DNA from: Firm-04 sp045596625 | GTDB lineage: Bacteria > Bacillota > Clostridia > Oscillospirales > Ruminococcaceae | NCBI GenBank assembly: GCA_045596625.1 | Contig: JAZOCU010000060.1 | Coordinates: 1 to 50,770 of the forward strand | Reading direction: 5' to 3' | Length of the DNA: 50,770 bases | Shown here: in pieces, positions 33,936 to 41,943 of the stretch | Layout of the letters: every line of letters begins with the position of its first letter | Position numbering within the stretch: position 1 is the first letter of the stretch | Translations under genes and position numbers: made by a program | Notes under the pieces: model-generated | Seen by the model: the letters and a program-made list of their open reading frames with translations, nothing else | What the model was told of the DNA's origin: nothing | Databases searched by the model: none

Positions 33936-35021
33936 ATGAGCAGAGTGTATAATTTCAGCGCAGGTCCCGCAGTTTTGCCGGAGGAAGTTCTGAAGGAAGC
34001 CGCAGAGGAAATGTTTGACTACCGTGGCTGCGGTATGTCCGTTATGGAAATGAGCCATCGTTCCAAGATGTTCCAGCAGATCATCGACGAAGCTGAACAG
34101 GATCTTCGTGATCTTATGAACATTCCTGATAATTATAAGGTTATGTTCCTCCAGGGCGGTGCATCGCAGCAGTTTGCCGCAGTACCTATGAATCTGATGA
34201 AGAATGGTAAGGCAGCTTATGTCGTAACCGGTCAATGGGCTAAGAAAGCATATCAGGAGGCTCAGAAGTATGGTGAAGCAGTTGCTGTTGCTTCTTCTGC
34301 CGATAAGACCTTCTCTTATATTCCTGATTGCTCTGATCTGGATATTCCCGAGGACGCAGACTATGTTTACATCTGTCAGAACAACACCATCTATGGTACT
34401 GTTTTCCATGAGCTGCCCAACACAAAGGGCCATGAGCTCGTTGCTGACGTATCTTCCTGCTTCCTCTCTGAGCCGATCGATGTGACCAAATATGGTGTCA
34501 TCTATGGCGGCGTACAGAAGAACATCGGACCTGCCGGTGTTGTAATTGCAATTGTACGTGAAGATCTGATCCCCGAGACCCCTTATGTAGAAAATACACC
34601 TACCATGCTCAACTGGAAGATTCAGGCAGATAACGGTTCTATGTACAACACTCCTCCTTGCTACGGCATTTATATCTGCGGCAAGGTATTTAAGTGGCTG
34701 AAGAAAATGGGCGGTCTTGAGGCAATGAAAGCTCATAATGAAAAGAAGGCTGCGATCCTGTATGATTTCCTTGATCAGAGCAAAATGTTCAAGGGCACTG
34801 TCCGCAAGGAAGACCGTTCTTTGATGAACGTTCCCTTTGTTACCGGCAATGATGAGCTGGATAAGAAGTTCGTTGCTGAAGCAAAGGCTGCCGGTTTTGA
34901 GAACCTCAAGGGTCATCGTTCCGTCGGCGGTATGAGAGCTTCGATCTACAACGCAATGCCCATCGAAGGTGTTGAGAAGCTGGTTGCTTTCATGAAGAAA
35001 TTTGAAGAAGAAAACGCATAA
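33936..35021 (+). CDS. serC: Phosphoserine aminotransferase
   Basis: PLP enzyme of serine synthesis that converts 3-phosphohydroxypyruvate to phosphoserine; 361 residues, the usual length. NFSAGPAVLPEEVL at the start, MEMSHRS, GGASQQFAAVPMNL and the PLP lysine in YGGVQKNIGPAG are diagnostic of SerC. The ATG has ACGGAGG about eight bases upstream. A membrane protein gene overlaps its stop by one base (TAATG), and serA follows, so serine synthesis is organised as one transcript here; no serB was seen. Confidence 0.97.
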   Translation: MSRVYNFSAGPAVLPEEVLKEAAEEMFDYRGCGMSVMEMSHRSKMFQQIIDEAEQDLRDLMNIPDNYKVMFLQGGASQQFAAVPMNLMKNGKAAYVVTGQWAKKAYQEAQKYGEAVAVASSADKTFSYIPDCSDLDIPEDADYVYICQNNTIYGTVFHELPNTKGHELVADVSSCFLSEPIDVTKYGVIYGGVQKNIGPAGVVIAIVREDLIPETPYVENTPTMLNWKIQADNGSMYNTPPCYGIYICGKVFKWLKKMGGLEAMKAHNEKKAAILYDFLDQSKMFKGTVRKEDRSLMNVPFVTGNDELDKKFVAEAKAAGFENLKGHRSVGGMRASIYNAMPIEGVEKLVAFMKKFEEENA

Positions 35022-35470
35022 TGCTTGAATTTCTTGTTTTGTTGTTTCTGACAGGTCTGGTGACTCTGTTGATTGGAATTTATCAGCAGAAAACTGTGTA
35101 TGGAAATCTTAATTATCAGGAAGCAGAAGTGGTTGGATATGCACCTTATCGCAATTCGGGCATGATGATCTCTGCTGTCGGTAATCTGGCAGGCATTGTG
35201 GTTCCGATTGTCAAAGTCATGCTGAACAACGGTGAAATACGACGCTTGAAGCTTCATCTTGAAATTGCAAGAGAAACAGCAAAACTGGATCCGGAATTGA
35301 ACATTGGCGGAAAACCAGAGGTGCTTTTCTTCGGCGATAATCCCAAAGAAGCGTTTCTGCTGAATCATCCGCTTGCACAGTCAGTTATTCGATTCTCTAT
35401 ACTGATATCAGTCGGGGCAGCACTGATGCTTGCTGCTGTAGGACTGTTTCTGTATTATTTATCAATTTAA
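35021..35470 (+). CDS. Small membrane protein of unknown function between serC and serA
   Basis: A 149-residue protein not recognised as a named family. It has an N-terminal transmembrane helix (about 1-20), a soluble middle part (about 25-110) including YQEAEVVGYAPYRNSG and a basic-acidic mixed stretch, and one or two C-terminal hydrophobic segments (about 118-148). The layout is reminiscent of DUF3592-like membrane proteins, but that is weak. Its ATG overlaps the serC stop (TAATG), implying coupled translation, and serA starts 17 bases later. Position suggests co-expression with serine synthesis; a role in it is not shown. Confidence 0.7.
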   Translation: MLEFLVLLFLTGLVTLLIGIYQQKTVYGNLNYQEAEVVGYAPYRNSGMMISAVGNLAGIVVPIVKVMLNNGEIRRLKLHLEIARETAKLDPELNIGGKPEVLFFGDNPKEAFLLNHPLAQSVIRFSILISVGAALMLAAVGLFLYYLSI

Positions 35471-35487
35471 GAAAGGACGATTTTACG

Positions 35488-36663
35488 ATGTTTCAAATTC
35501 AGACTCTGAACAAGATCTCTCCAGTAGGTCTTGCGCAACTGAGCGATAACTATCAGGTTGCTGATACCTGTGATGCACCCGATGCGATCCTGGTTCGCTC
35601 TGCCGTAATGCATGACATGACCTTTAGCGACAGCCTGCTGGCAATTGCCAGAGCCGGTGCCGGTGTCAACAATATTCCTGTTGATCGCTGCGCTGAAGAG
35701 GGTATTGTGGTATTCAATACCCCCGGTGCCAATGCAAACGGCGTTAAGGAACTTGCCATTGCCGGTATGCTGCTGGCTTCCCGTGATATCATCGGTGGTA
35801 TCCAGTGGGTACAGTCCATTAAGGGCGAAGAAACTGTTGCAAAGATGGTGGAAAAAGGCAAGTCCAAGTTTGCCGGAACTGAGCTGAAGGGCAAGAAGCT
35901 GGGTATCATTGGTCTGGGCGCAATTGGTGGCCCGCTTGGTAATGCTGCAACCCATCTCGGCATGGAGGTTTATGGCTGCGATCCCTATATCTCCATTGAT
36001 GCAGCTTGGAATCTGTCCCGCACCATTCACCATGTTAAGACCCGTGATGAAATTTTCCGTGAGTGTGATTTCATCTCCGTACATACGCCGCTGATCGAAA
36101 ATCCCGATCCCAGCATCAACACCAAAAAAATGATCAATGCTGAAACGATCGCTATGATGAAGGATGGTGTTGTCATTCTGAACTTTGCTCGTGATCTTCT
36201 GGTCGATGATGATGCAATGGAAGCTGCTCTGAAATCCGGTAAGGTTCGTAAGTATGTTACGGACTTCCCGAATGCAAAATCTGCTAACATGGAGGGTGCA
36301 ATTGCAATTCCTCATCTTGGTGCATCTACTGAAGAAGCAGAAGATAACTGTGCTGTCATGGCTGCGAACGAGCTGGTTGAGTATCTCGAAAACGGAAATA
36401 TCCGCAACAGTGTGAATTTCCCGAATGCTGAGATGAATGCTGTCGGTAAGAAATTCTGCATTCTCCATAAGAATGTTAAGAATCTGATTGCAGGTCTGAC
36501 CAGCGTTGTAAGCAATGCAGGTGGCAATATCGAGAATATGGTTAATGCAAGCCGTAAGGATTTTGCTTATACCATGATCGATGTAACCGGGGAACTGACA
36601 AACGATATCGCTGAGGAAATGAAGAAAATCGAAGGCGTTATTCGTGTTCGCGTGATTGGCTGA
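35488..36663 (+). CDS. serA: D-3-phosphoglycerate dehydrogenase
   Basis: First enzyme of serine synthesis, oxidising 3-phosphoglycerate with NAD; 391 residues. The NAD-binding motif is GLGAIGGPLG, the substrate arginine lies in NFARD, and the catalytic histidine in PHLGAST. A C-terminal ACT domain (about 320-391, FAYTMIDVTGEL) could bind serine for feedback control. It is the short ACT-only form without the intervening domain. AAAGGA is about nine bases before the ATG. It ends the serC-serA transcript, followed by a bidirectional terminator. Confidence 0.96.
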   Translation: MFQIQTLNKISPVGLAQLSDNYQVADTCDAPDAILVRSAVMHDMTFSDSLLAIARAGAGVNNIPVDRCAEEGIVVFNTPGANANGVKELAIAGMLLASRDIIGGIQWVQSIKGEETVAKMVEKGKSKFAGTELKGKKLGIIGLGAIGGPLGNAATHLGMEVYGCDPYISIDAAWNLSRTIHHVKTRDEIFRECDFISVHTPLIENPDPSINTKKMINAETIAMMKDGVVILNFARDLLVDDDAMEAALKSGKVRKYVTDFPNAKSANMEGAIAIPHLGASTEEAEDNCAVMAANELVEYLENGNIRNSVNFPNAEMNAVGKKFCILHKNVKNLIAGLTSVVSNAGGNIENMVNASRKDFAYTMIDVTGELTNDIAEEMKKIEGVIRVRVIG

Positions 36664-36683
36664 ACTGCTCATCATGAATAGAA

Positions 36684-36716
36684 AAACGGCACACGATCGT
36701 AAGATTCGTGTGCCGT
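36684..36716. terminator. Bidirectional terminator between serA and the Asn/Gln-rich gene
   Basis: AACGGCACACGAT... pairs with ATTCGTGTGCCGTT around a short loop (about 36684-36716; AACGGCACACGA against TCGTGTGCCGTT). It is followed by TATTTGTG on the plus strand and by TTTCTATTC after the T-rich arm on the minus strand, so it can end both convergent genes. Confidence 0.8.
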
Positions 36717-36736
36717 TTATTTGTGCTTCTCGTAAA

Positions 36737-36910
36737 TCAGAAGTTCTGATTGTTCTGATTTCTGTTCTGGGAATTGCTCTGAGAGCTATTCTGAGAGTCA
36801 TTCTGCTTTTTATTCTGAGAGTTGTTTTGATTTTTGTTCTGAGAATTGCTCTGATTTCTGTTCTGAGAGTTGTTGCTGTTCTGATCGTACTGGTTATTCT
36901 GCTGATTCAT
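36737..36910 (-). CDS. 57-residue Asn/Gln-rich protein of unknown function
   Basis: A short minus-strand gene. The ATG at 36910 has GGAG seven bases upstream (ACGGAG) and the frame runs without interruption to TGA at 36737. The 57-residue product starts MNQQNNQYDQ and continues as imperfect repeats of S-Q-N-(R/K)-N-Q-(S/N)-N; almost all residues are N, Q or S, with R, K and D scattered, one Tyr and a final Phe. Codon choice is mixed (AAC/AAT, CAG/CAA), so this is not a simple microsatellite. A terminator suited to this strand follows, and a 10-base-pair hairpin (36928-36967) precedes the ribosome site. Small N/Q-rich proteins are known among spore proteins of Firmicutes, but no family was recognised. 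A hydrophobic plus-strand frame over the same bases is judged a shadow. Confidence 0.7.
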   Translation of the reverse strand: MNQQNNQYDQNSNNSQNRNQSNSQNKNQNNSQNKKQNDSQNSSQSNSQNRNQNNQNF

Positions 36911-37220
36911 AAAAATGCTCCGTTTCTCCGCACAGCAGCATCGATCAGTTCTTTCAGTGCTGTGCGGCTTTCACGGAAAGAATGCAAAAATCGTGCTGCG
37001 AATGTGTGATAGGAGAGTTTCTCCTAGACACAGTATCTCCATTGGGACATCAGTTATACATTTCTATGATTTTGTTTTTTAGGGGAACCATCACCCTTAA
37101 TTGCACCTAATAACAGTTTGGTGCAATTAGAAGCGGAAATTACAGTAACCGGCTTAATGATACGTTATGCCGTATCATATTCGTTAAAGCCAGCAATTAC
37201 ATTGAAAGGATATGTAAGCA
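36911..37220. other. 310-base gap between the Asn/Gln-rich gene and azlC, structured azlC leader
   Basis: On the minus side it holds the leader hairpin of the Asn/Gln-rich gene (CCGCACAGCA/TGCTGTGCGG, 36928-36937 and 36958-36967) and AGGAG/CTCCT at 37011-37025. On the plus side a promoter candidate at 37042-37070 is followed by two hairpins: AATTGCACC/GGTGCAATT (37099-37107, 37120-37128) and GATACG/CGTATC nested in GGCTTAA/TTAAAGCC (37151-37191). No gene was seen. Confidence 0.55.
37042..37070 (+). promoter_or_regulatory. Candidate promoter of azlCD
   Basis: TTGGGA (37042-37047), 17-base spacer, TATGAT (37065-37070); would give a leader of about 145 bases containing two hairpins. Confidence 0.5.
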
Positions 37221-37937
37221 ATGATGAAGTTTCGGCATGGATTGCGTCATGGTATCTCAATAGCGCTGGGATATTTATCTGTTTCGTTTAGTTTTGGAAT
37301 TCTTGCAGTACAATCCGGTATGACTGTTTGGCAAGCAGTTTTGATTTCAATCACGAATCTGACATCCGCAGGACAAGTTGCCGGTGTAGATCTCATTGCT
37401 TCACATGCAACCTATCTGGAACTATTTCTGACTGAACTGATCATTAACATTCGCTATGCACTGATGAGTCTGGCATTGTCTCAAAAAACCGATGCATCCT
37501 TTCGATTGCCGCATCGGTTACTGGCTTCTTTTGGTATTACCGATGAGATCTTTGCAGTATCATCAGTTCAGCCTGATGCAATCAAACCTTTGTATTTATA
37601 TGGTATGATTTTCATTGCATTTTGCGGCTGGGTCTTTGGTACCTATCTTGGTGCTGCTGCCGGTATGCTGCTACCGCATCAGATTACCGATGTATTAGGA
37701 ATCGCTTTGTATGGAATGTTCTTGGCGATCATTATTCCACCTGCCAGAAAATCTCGAGGCATATTCTTTGCTATTGTTCTGTCTGCATCCTTCAGCATAT
37801 TGTTATATTATTGCACTAAAGCAATCACAACCGGATTTGCAATGATTCTCAGCGCTGTACTTGCTGCTATATTTGCTGCAATATTCTTTCCTGCAGCCCA
37901 ACAAAATGATACGAAACAGGAGGTGTCAGCTGAATGA
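37221..37937 (+). CDS. azlC: AzlC family branched-chain amino acid exporter subunit
   Basis: A 238-residue polytopic membrane protein of the AzlC family, which with AzlD exports branched-chain amino acids. The family start (FRHGLRHGISIALGYLSVSFSFGI, read as adjacent motifs), SLTN-type TNLTSAGQVAG, and NIRYALMSLALSQ are typical. AAAGGA lies about ten bases before the first of two ATG codons (37221, 37224). Its stop overlaps the azlD start as ATGA. The structured leader upstream may respond to amino acid supply, but no known riboswitch was identified. Confidence 0.93.
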   Translation: MMKFRHGLRHGISIALGYLSVSFSFGILAVQSGMTVWQAVLISITNLTSAGQVAGVDLIASHATYLELFLTELIINIRYALMSLALSQKTDASFRLPHRLLASFGITDEIFAVSSVQPDAIKPLYLYGMIFIAFCGWVFGTYLGAAAGMLLPHQITDVLGIALYGMFLAIIIPPARKSRGIFFAIVLSASFSILLYYCTKAITTGFAMILSAVLAAIFAAIFFPAAQQNDTKQEVSAE

Positions 37938-38251
37938 AATATCTATTGATATGTATTGCTATTATGGCTGTCACTACGTATTTGATTCGTATGATACCAT
38001 TTGCATTTTTTCGGAGAAAAATACAACATCGTTTTGTACAAAGCTTTTTGTATTATATTCCATATACTGTTCTCAGTGCCATGACCATTCCGTCTGTCTT
38101 TTATGCTACCGGTGATCTGCCTTCTTCGATCGTGGGAACTATGGTTGCAGTGATTTTATCATATCGGAAGCTTCCATTGATCGTTGTTGCATTATTGGCA
38201 TCTTTGGCAGCTTATTTCACTATGCTGATACTCCCCTATTTACCCTGCTGA
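37934..38251 (+). CDS. azlD: AzlD family branched-chain amino acid exporter subunit
   Basis: The small partner of AzlC, 105 residues with three to four transmembrane helices. The start (LLICIAIMAVTTYLIRMIPF) and the central SAMTIPSVFYATGDLP are typical of AzlD. It overlaps azlC by four bases (ATGA) and is followed by a terminator at 38323-38349. Confidence 0.93.
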   Translation: MKYLLICIAIMAVTTYLIRMIPFAFFRRKIQHRFVQSFLYYIPYTVLSAMTIPSVFYATGDLPSSIVGTMVAVILSYRKLPLIVVALLASLAAYFTMLILPYLPC

Positions 38252-38322
38252 TTCGGATAAAATATTTACTCAATAAACACAATAATCTGTGTATCGAAAG
38301 TCTTGCAGTCATAAAGAAACAT

Positions 38323-38349
38323 AACCCGTGAAGAAATCCTTCACGGGTT
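38323..38349. terminator. Bidirectional terminator between azlD and the flippase gene
   Basis: A perfect 11-base-pair stem, AACCCGTGAAG / CTTCACGGGTT, five-base loop, followed by ATTTTAAG on the plus strand and ATGTTTC on the minus strand, between two convergent genes. Confidence 0.8.
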
Positions 38350-38421
38350 ATTTTAAGTCTCACAGAGAATAGTCAATTATATCACTATCAAGCTAACATC
38401 ACAGGTTGTTTTTATAGGGAA

Positions 38422-39948
38422 TCATACCGTTGCTTTTGGGGATGCGATTGGACTCATTTGTTCAAAGACACGTAGTAAAAACCAATCAAATCCACCACAG
38501 AGCAGACAAAACATTATAAAATAGATCGATGGTGCCAGTTTTGTGACTCTCAACAAAAATAACAGCAACGCTGTGCACTGCCATGATATCAGCAAAGCAA
38601 ATACCGGTCGCAGTAATATGCGTTTCCAATTTGGCCGCAATCTCGTTGCACGCAGCACAAAGAAGAGCCGTACTGCATTTCCGGTAAGATTGCAGGCAAG
38701 ATATGAGGCAACAATTCCGAAAAATCCAAACAACGGCACGCAGATCAACAATACGGAAATCCGCACCATATATTCAGCGAGATAATTGACGGAAGAAAAG
38801 TTCTGTTTTCCAAGTCCACGAAGGATTCCTTCCAGCACGATCTCCAGATAAATAAACGGAACGACAGGCGCCATATAACGCAGTATATTGCCTGCAAAAG
38901 CATCACCGCCCAAAAATCTGCCGATGGTATGCCCAAACAGTGCAAAAACCAGTACTACAAAGAGTGAAAATGACGTTGTTTGTTCCAAAACTCGCTGCGT
39001 AATTGATTGAATACATGCTTCATCCTTTGCTGTTCTTGCTCTGGATAGTGTCGGCACCAACAATCCCGACATACAGCATTGTACAACAGATGGAAAGAAC
39101 AGTGCAGGTATTATGATTGCTTCAAACTCTCCAAATTGCGCCAGAGCAGCCTCTGTGCTGCTTCCGGATTGCAATAATGTCAATGGTACCAGTGCATCAT
39201 TGGCGCTGCTGAGAAGCGATACAAGGCATGCATTGAGGGTGATCGGCAGGATCAAACGGATGAATTGCGAAAAACGGATTCGGCAAATAGTAGCATCCGA
39301 GTGCCCAGGTATTTTCGGCATTTTAGGCAGACATAAAAATATCGCTGCAGTCCCCTGTCCGCCAAGCATTGCAAAAGCAAAAGCGGTCAGAAGTGAGATT
39401 TTGCCGCTTGGGATTAAGAATGCAGTACAAAATGCAAGAATCAATGCACGAACCAAAAATTCGATGCATTCTGCTATTGCAGGGAGATAGACGCGTTGAT
39501 ATCCATAGCAACGTCCTTTACAACAGGCATAGAAAGCAGAGATTGGCAAGGACAGGCTCAGTAAGCGTACCGCAAAGATATTGCCGCCGATATCCGGTAA
39601 CAGGCGCATGAGATGCGGTGTGAAGATACAGATCAGAATACAAGCACTGCAGCTTAATGTGAGACAAAAGCGAATCGCATATGCAAATACTTTTTGGGGA
39701 TTTCCGTTTCCACCGATTTCTTCCGATACAAATCTGCAGGTAGCGATGAATCCGCTGCCACCTGTCAATACACAGGCAAGGCCATAAAAAGAATTCATCA
39801 ACGTCAACACGCCAACCGATGCAGCGCCCAAACGCTTGGTCAGAAACACATTCAGCAGCAATCCAAACCATTGCAGACCAATGGAAAACACACTGAGTAA
39901 TGCGGCGTCCTTTGACATTGGTTGCTGATTGACAGCGCACTTTGCCAT
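38422..39948 (-). CDS. SpoVB/MurJ-like polysaccharide flippase
   Basis: A 508-residue membrane protein of the MOP exporter superfamily, closest in look to stage V sporulation protein B and related oligosaccharide flippases. About fourteen hydrophobic helices are visible. LSVFSIGLQWFGLLLNVFLTKRLGA..GVLTL at the start and the paired bundle organisation are typical. Such proteins move lipid-linked sugars, for example spore cortex precursors, across the membrane. The ATG at 39948 has GAGGTGAT about five bases upstream. It follows the histidine kinase gene by about 86 bases with a hairpin between. Whether it serves cortex, wall or another polymer is not clear. Confidence 0.85.
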   Translation of the reverse strand: MAKCAVNQQPMSKDAALLSVFSIGLQWFGLLLNVFLTKRLGAASVGVLTLMNSFYGLACVLTGGSGFIATCRFVSEEIGGNGNPQKVFAYAIRFCLTLSCSACILICIFTPHLMRLLPDIGGNIFAVRLLSLSLPISAFYACCKGRCYGYQRVYLPAIAECIEFLVRALILAFCTAFLIPSGKISLLTAFAFAMLGGQGTAAIFLCLPKMPKIPGHSDATICRIRFSQFIRLILPITLNACLVSLLSSANDALVPLTLLQSGSSTEAALAQFGEFEAIIIPALFFPSVVQCCMSGLLVPTLSRARTAKDEACIQSITQRVLEQTTSFSLFVVLVFALFGHTIGRFLGGDAFAGNILRYMAPVVPFIYLEIVLEGILRGLGKQNFSSVNYLAEYMVRISVLLICVPLFGFFGIVASYLACNLTGNAVRLFFVLRATRLRPNWKRILLRPVFALLISWQCTALLLFLLRVTKLAPSIYFIMFCLLCGGFDWFLLRVFEQMSPIASPKATV

Positions 39949-39995
39949 ATCATCACCTCAATACAGCCTATGCGCTCGATCCACAAAATAGAATT

Positions 39996-40023
39996 ACCGT
40001 CGGCTGTTGCGGCAACCGACGGT
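39996..40023 (-). terminator. Terminator after the histidine kinase gene
   Basis: ACCGTCGG / CCGACGGT (39996-40003, 40016-40023), with extra TTG/CAA pairing, lies 11 bases after the stop codon. The minus-strand tail AATTCTATTTTG is moderately T-rich. Confidence 0.65.
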
Positions 40024-40034
40024 ATTTATATCGT

Positions 40035-41906
40035 TTATGAAGGAAAAGTAGCAACAAAGGTAATGGTTCCATTTTCGCTGTGAACAGTTAGAACACCTTT
40101 CATATCCTCTACAATAGTTTTGGCAATGCTCAAGCCTAAGCCGGATCCATTAGGGCTGTTCGGTTTACCAATACGATAAAACCGTTCGAAGAGATGAGAT
40201 AGCTGCTCTTTGGGGATATCCTCAGCGGTATTAGAGACAGCCAATCGCATTTTGTCCTGTGCATCTCTTGAAAGGGTCACAGTAATTTCTGCACCGCTTG
40301 TGGAATGCAAAACGGCATTATCCAGCAAAATGGAAAGCAACTGTCTGATATTATCTTCATCACCGCAGATCGTGACATTACGTTGGATTGCAGTATTCAA
40401 AGTTTTTCCGTTCTCATAGATAATAGGTTCAAATGATAAGCAGATATTGGATACAAGCTCATGAAAGCGAATCGGTGCTGCGGCAGTTTGCGAGATGTTC
40501 TGATCCATTCTTGCAACAGTCAGAAGATTGGTAATAAGCTTTGACATCCGAAGGGTTTCGGATTTAATGTAATTAAGCCATTTGCTTTGTCCCATGACTG
40601 AAGCGTCCGGATTGGCAAGAATCACCTCCGTATTGGCAGAGATCACAGCCAGTGGTGTTTTCAATTCATGCGAAGCATCTGCAACAAACTGTTTTTGCTT
40701 ATTCCATGCACTTGCAATTGGTTTGATCGTCCAGTTTGCAAGCAGAACGCTGATGCCAAACATACCGGCCAAACCAAAAACAGCAAGCAGGATGAACACA
40801 AACAACATTTTGCTGAGCATAGAAAGCTCTAACGTGCGGTTTAGCAACACAAGCTGATAACCACCGACTTGATCCGGCTGATACAGATAGCGATACGGCG
40901 TATCGTTTACTTCAATGGTACCGGATGCTTCGTTGCGCTTTTGTATTGCATCGACAGCATAGTGCATGGTACGCAGATCCTCATCAGAATCGGCATTCTC
41001 TTGACCACCGGTAATAGAAGAAATATGTCCACTGGCTTCAATCTGTGCAATATAGGCATCAGATGGATACCGGCTTTGATCGTTGACCGTAACAATTGGC
41101 TTGGTGATATTTGTTATGGTTGTTTCCGTTGTTGTGGAAGCATCGGATGTGGATGAAGCTGTGCTTTGCGTTGAGGATTTAACGGTAGAGACAGAGGTCT
41201 GACTTTGATCAGAGGCATCCGGTTCCGGTTTGCGCGTTGTTGTATGATGTGAAGGCTTCGTCGGGGCAGTAGCCGAAGTAGTGGTTGGCAACTCGGCAGG
41301 CGTTGTAGGCTGTGGTTTGGTCACAGCCGGATCGCCAAATGACGGAAATGACGGCGGCGGTGGCATAGCAGGGAAATCTTCCCAAGGGAATTTCCCATCC
41401 GAAGGCTTAACCTCCTCCTTTTGATCCGGAGTCGGATTGATATCGGAAAAGATCCAATACGGCGGCATGTAATATCCATAATTACCATGATAGAAATGTT
41501 TATCGTTCTGGTGCCAGGACCAATCGTCGGGTGCTGTAGTAGATTCGGTTATGGGCATGGTGGTGGTATCTGTGAATACGGTCTCTGTTGTTGTGGTTGT
41601 GACCGTGATTTCAGGTGCAGAAATACCACTCCAGCTGTATTCAGGACAGGCAAGTGCAGTGACAGTACCTCCATCGGAAGGCGTTACTGTATGTATCATC
41701 GGTGCATTTTGCGGTAGATCATCTTGCGTCGAAGTGCCCTGAGATAGCTTTGCATATTCCAGCATATCATTCATCATATCATAGGATGAATTCACCTCAG
41801 CACGATAAAGCAGCAAAAACAGAATCGTCAAGAAAACCAACAACGTACAGGTCAGCAATGTCATATTTGCGATCAGATATCGTTTTTTCAGCTTATGCAG
41901 CATCAT
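40035..41906 (-). CDS. Sensor histidine kinase with Thr/Ser/Pro-rich extracellular domain
   Basis: A 623-residue membrane kinase. First transmembrane helix about 12-36, a long extracellular part (about 37-362), second helix about 364-390, then HisKA with the phospho-histidine in DASHELKTPL (near 411) and the ATPase domain with DNAVLHS (N box), and GSGLGLSIA. The extracellular part is unusual: Thr/Ser/Pro-rich stretches (TTTTTET, TTTSATAPTKPSHHTTT) resembling mucin or cell-wall-spanning linkers surround a short aromatic island (WSWHQNDKHFYHGNYGYY). ATG 41906 is chosen for GGAGG eight bases upstream; GTG 41915 overlaps that site. It lies 37 bases after its response regulator. The signal sensed is unknown; contact with the wall is a reasonable guess. 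Confidence 0.93.
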   Translation of the reverse strand: MMLHKLKKRYLIANMTLLTCTLLVFLTILFLLLYRAEVNSSYDMMNDMLEYAKLSQGTSTQDDLPQNAPMIHTVTPSDGGTVTALACPEYSWSGISAPEITVTTTTTETVFTDTTTMPITESTTAPDDWSWHQNDKHFYHGNYGYYMPPYWIFSDINPTPDQKEEVKPSDGKFPWEDFPAMPPPPSFPSFGDPAVTKPQPTTPAELPTTTSATAPTKPSHHTTTRKPEPDASDQSQTSVSTVKSSTQSTASSTSDASTTTETTITNITKPIVTVNDQSRYPSDAYIAQIEASGHISSITGGQENADSDEDLRTMHYAVDAIQKRNEASGTIEVNDTPYRYLYQPDQVGGYQLVLLNRTLELSMLSKMLFVFILLAVFGLAGMFGISVLLANWTIKPIASAWNKQKQFVADASHELKTPLAVISANTEVILANPDASVMGQSKWLNYIKSETLRMSKLITNLLTVARMDQNISQTAAAPIRFHELVSNICLSFEPIIYENGKTLNTAIQRNVTICGDEDNIRQLLSILLDNAVLHSTSGAEITVTLSRDAQDKMRLAVSNTAEDIPKEQLSHLFERFYRIGKPNSPNGSGLGLSIAKTIVEDMKGVLTVHSENGTITFVATFPS

Positions 41907-41943
41907 ACAGAACACCTCCTTTCAGAATAGGATCAACGTTGAC

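Noticed and set aside
35467..36801. A 444-codon open frame antisense to serA
   Set aside because: serA on the plus strand has clear motifs and a ribosome site; the antisense frame shows no recognisable domain and arises from codon bias.
36656..37009. A plus-strand open frame coding a very hydrophobic Ile/Val/Leu-rich protein of 117 residues
   Set aside because: It is the complement of the Asn/Gln-rich minus-strand gene (AAC, AAT and CAG read backwards give Val/Ile/Leu), starts inside the end of serA, has no ribosome site, and crosses the terminator hairpin.
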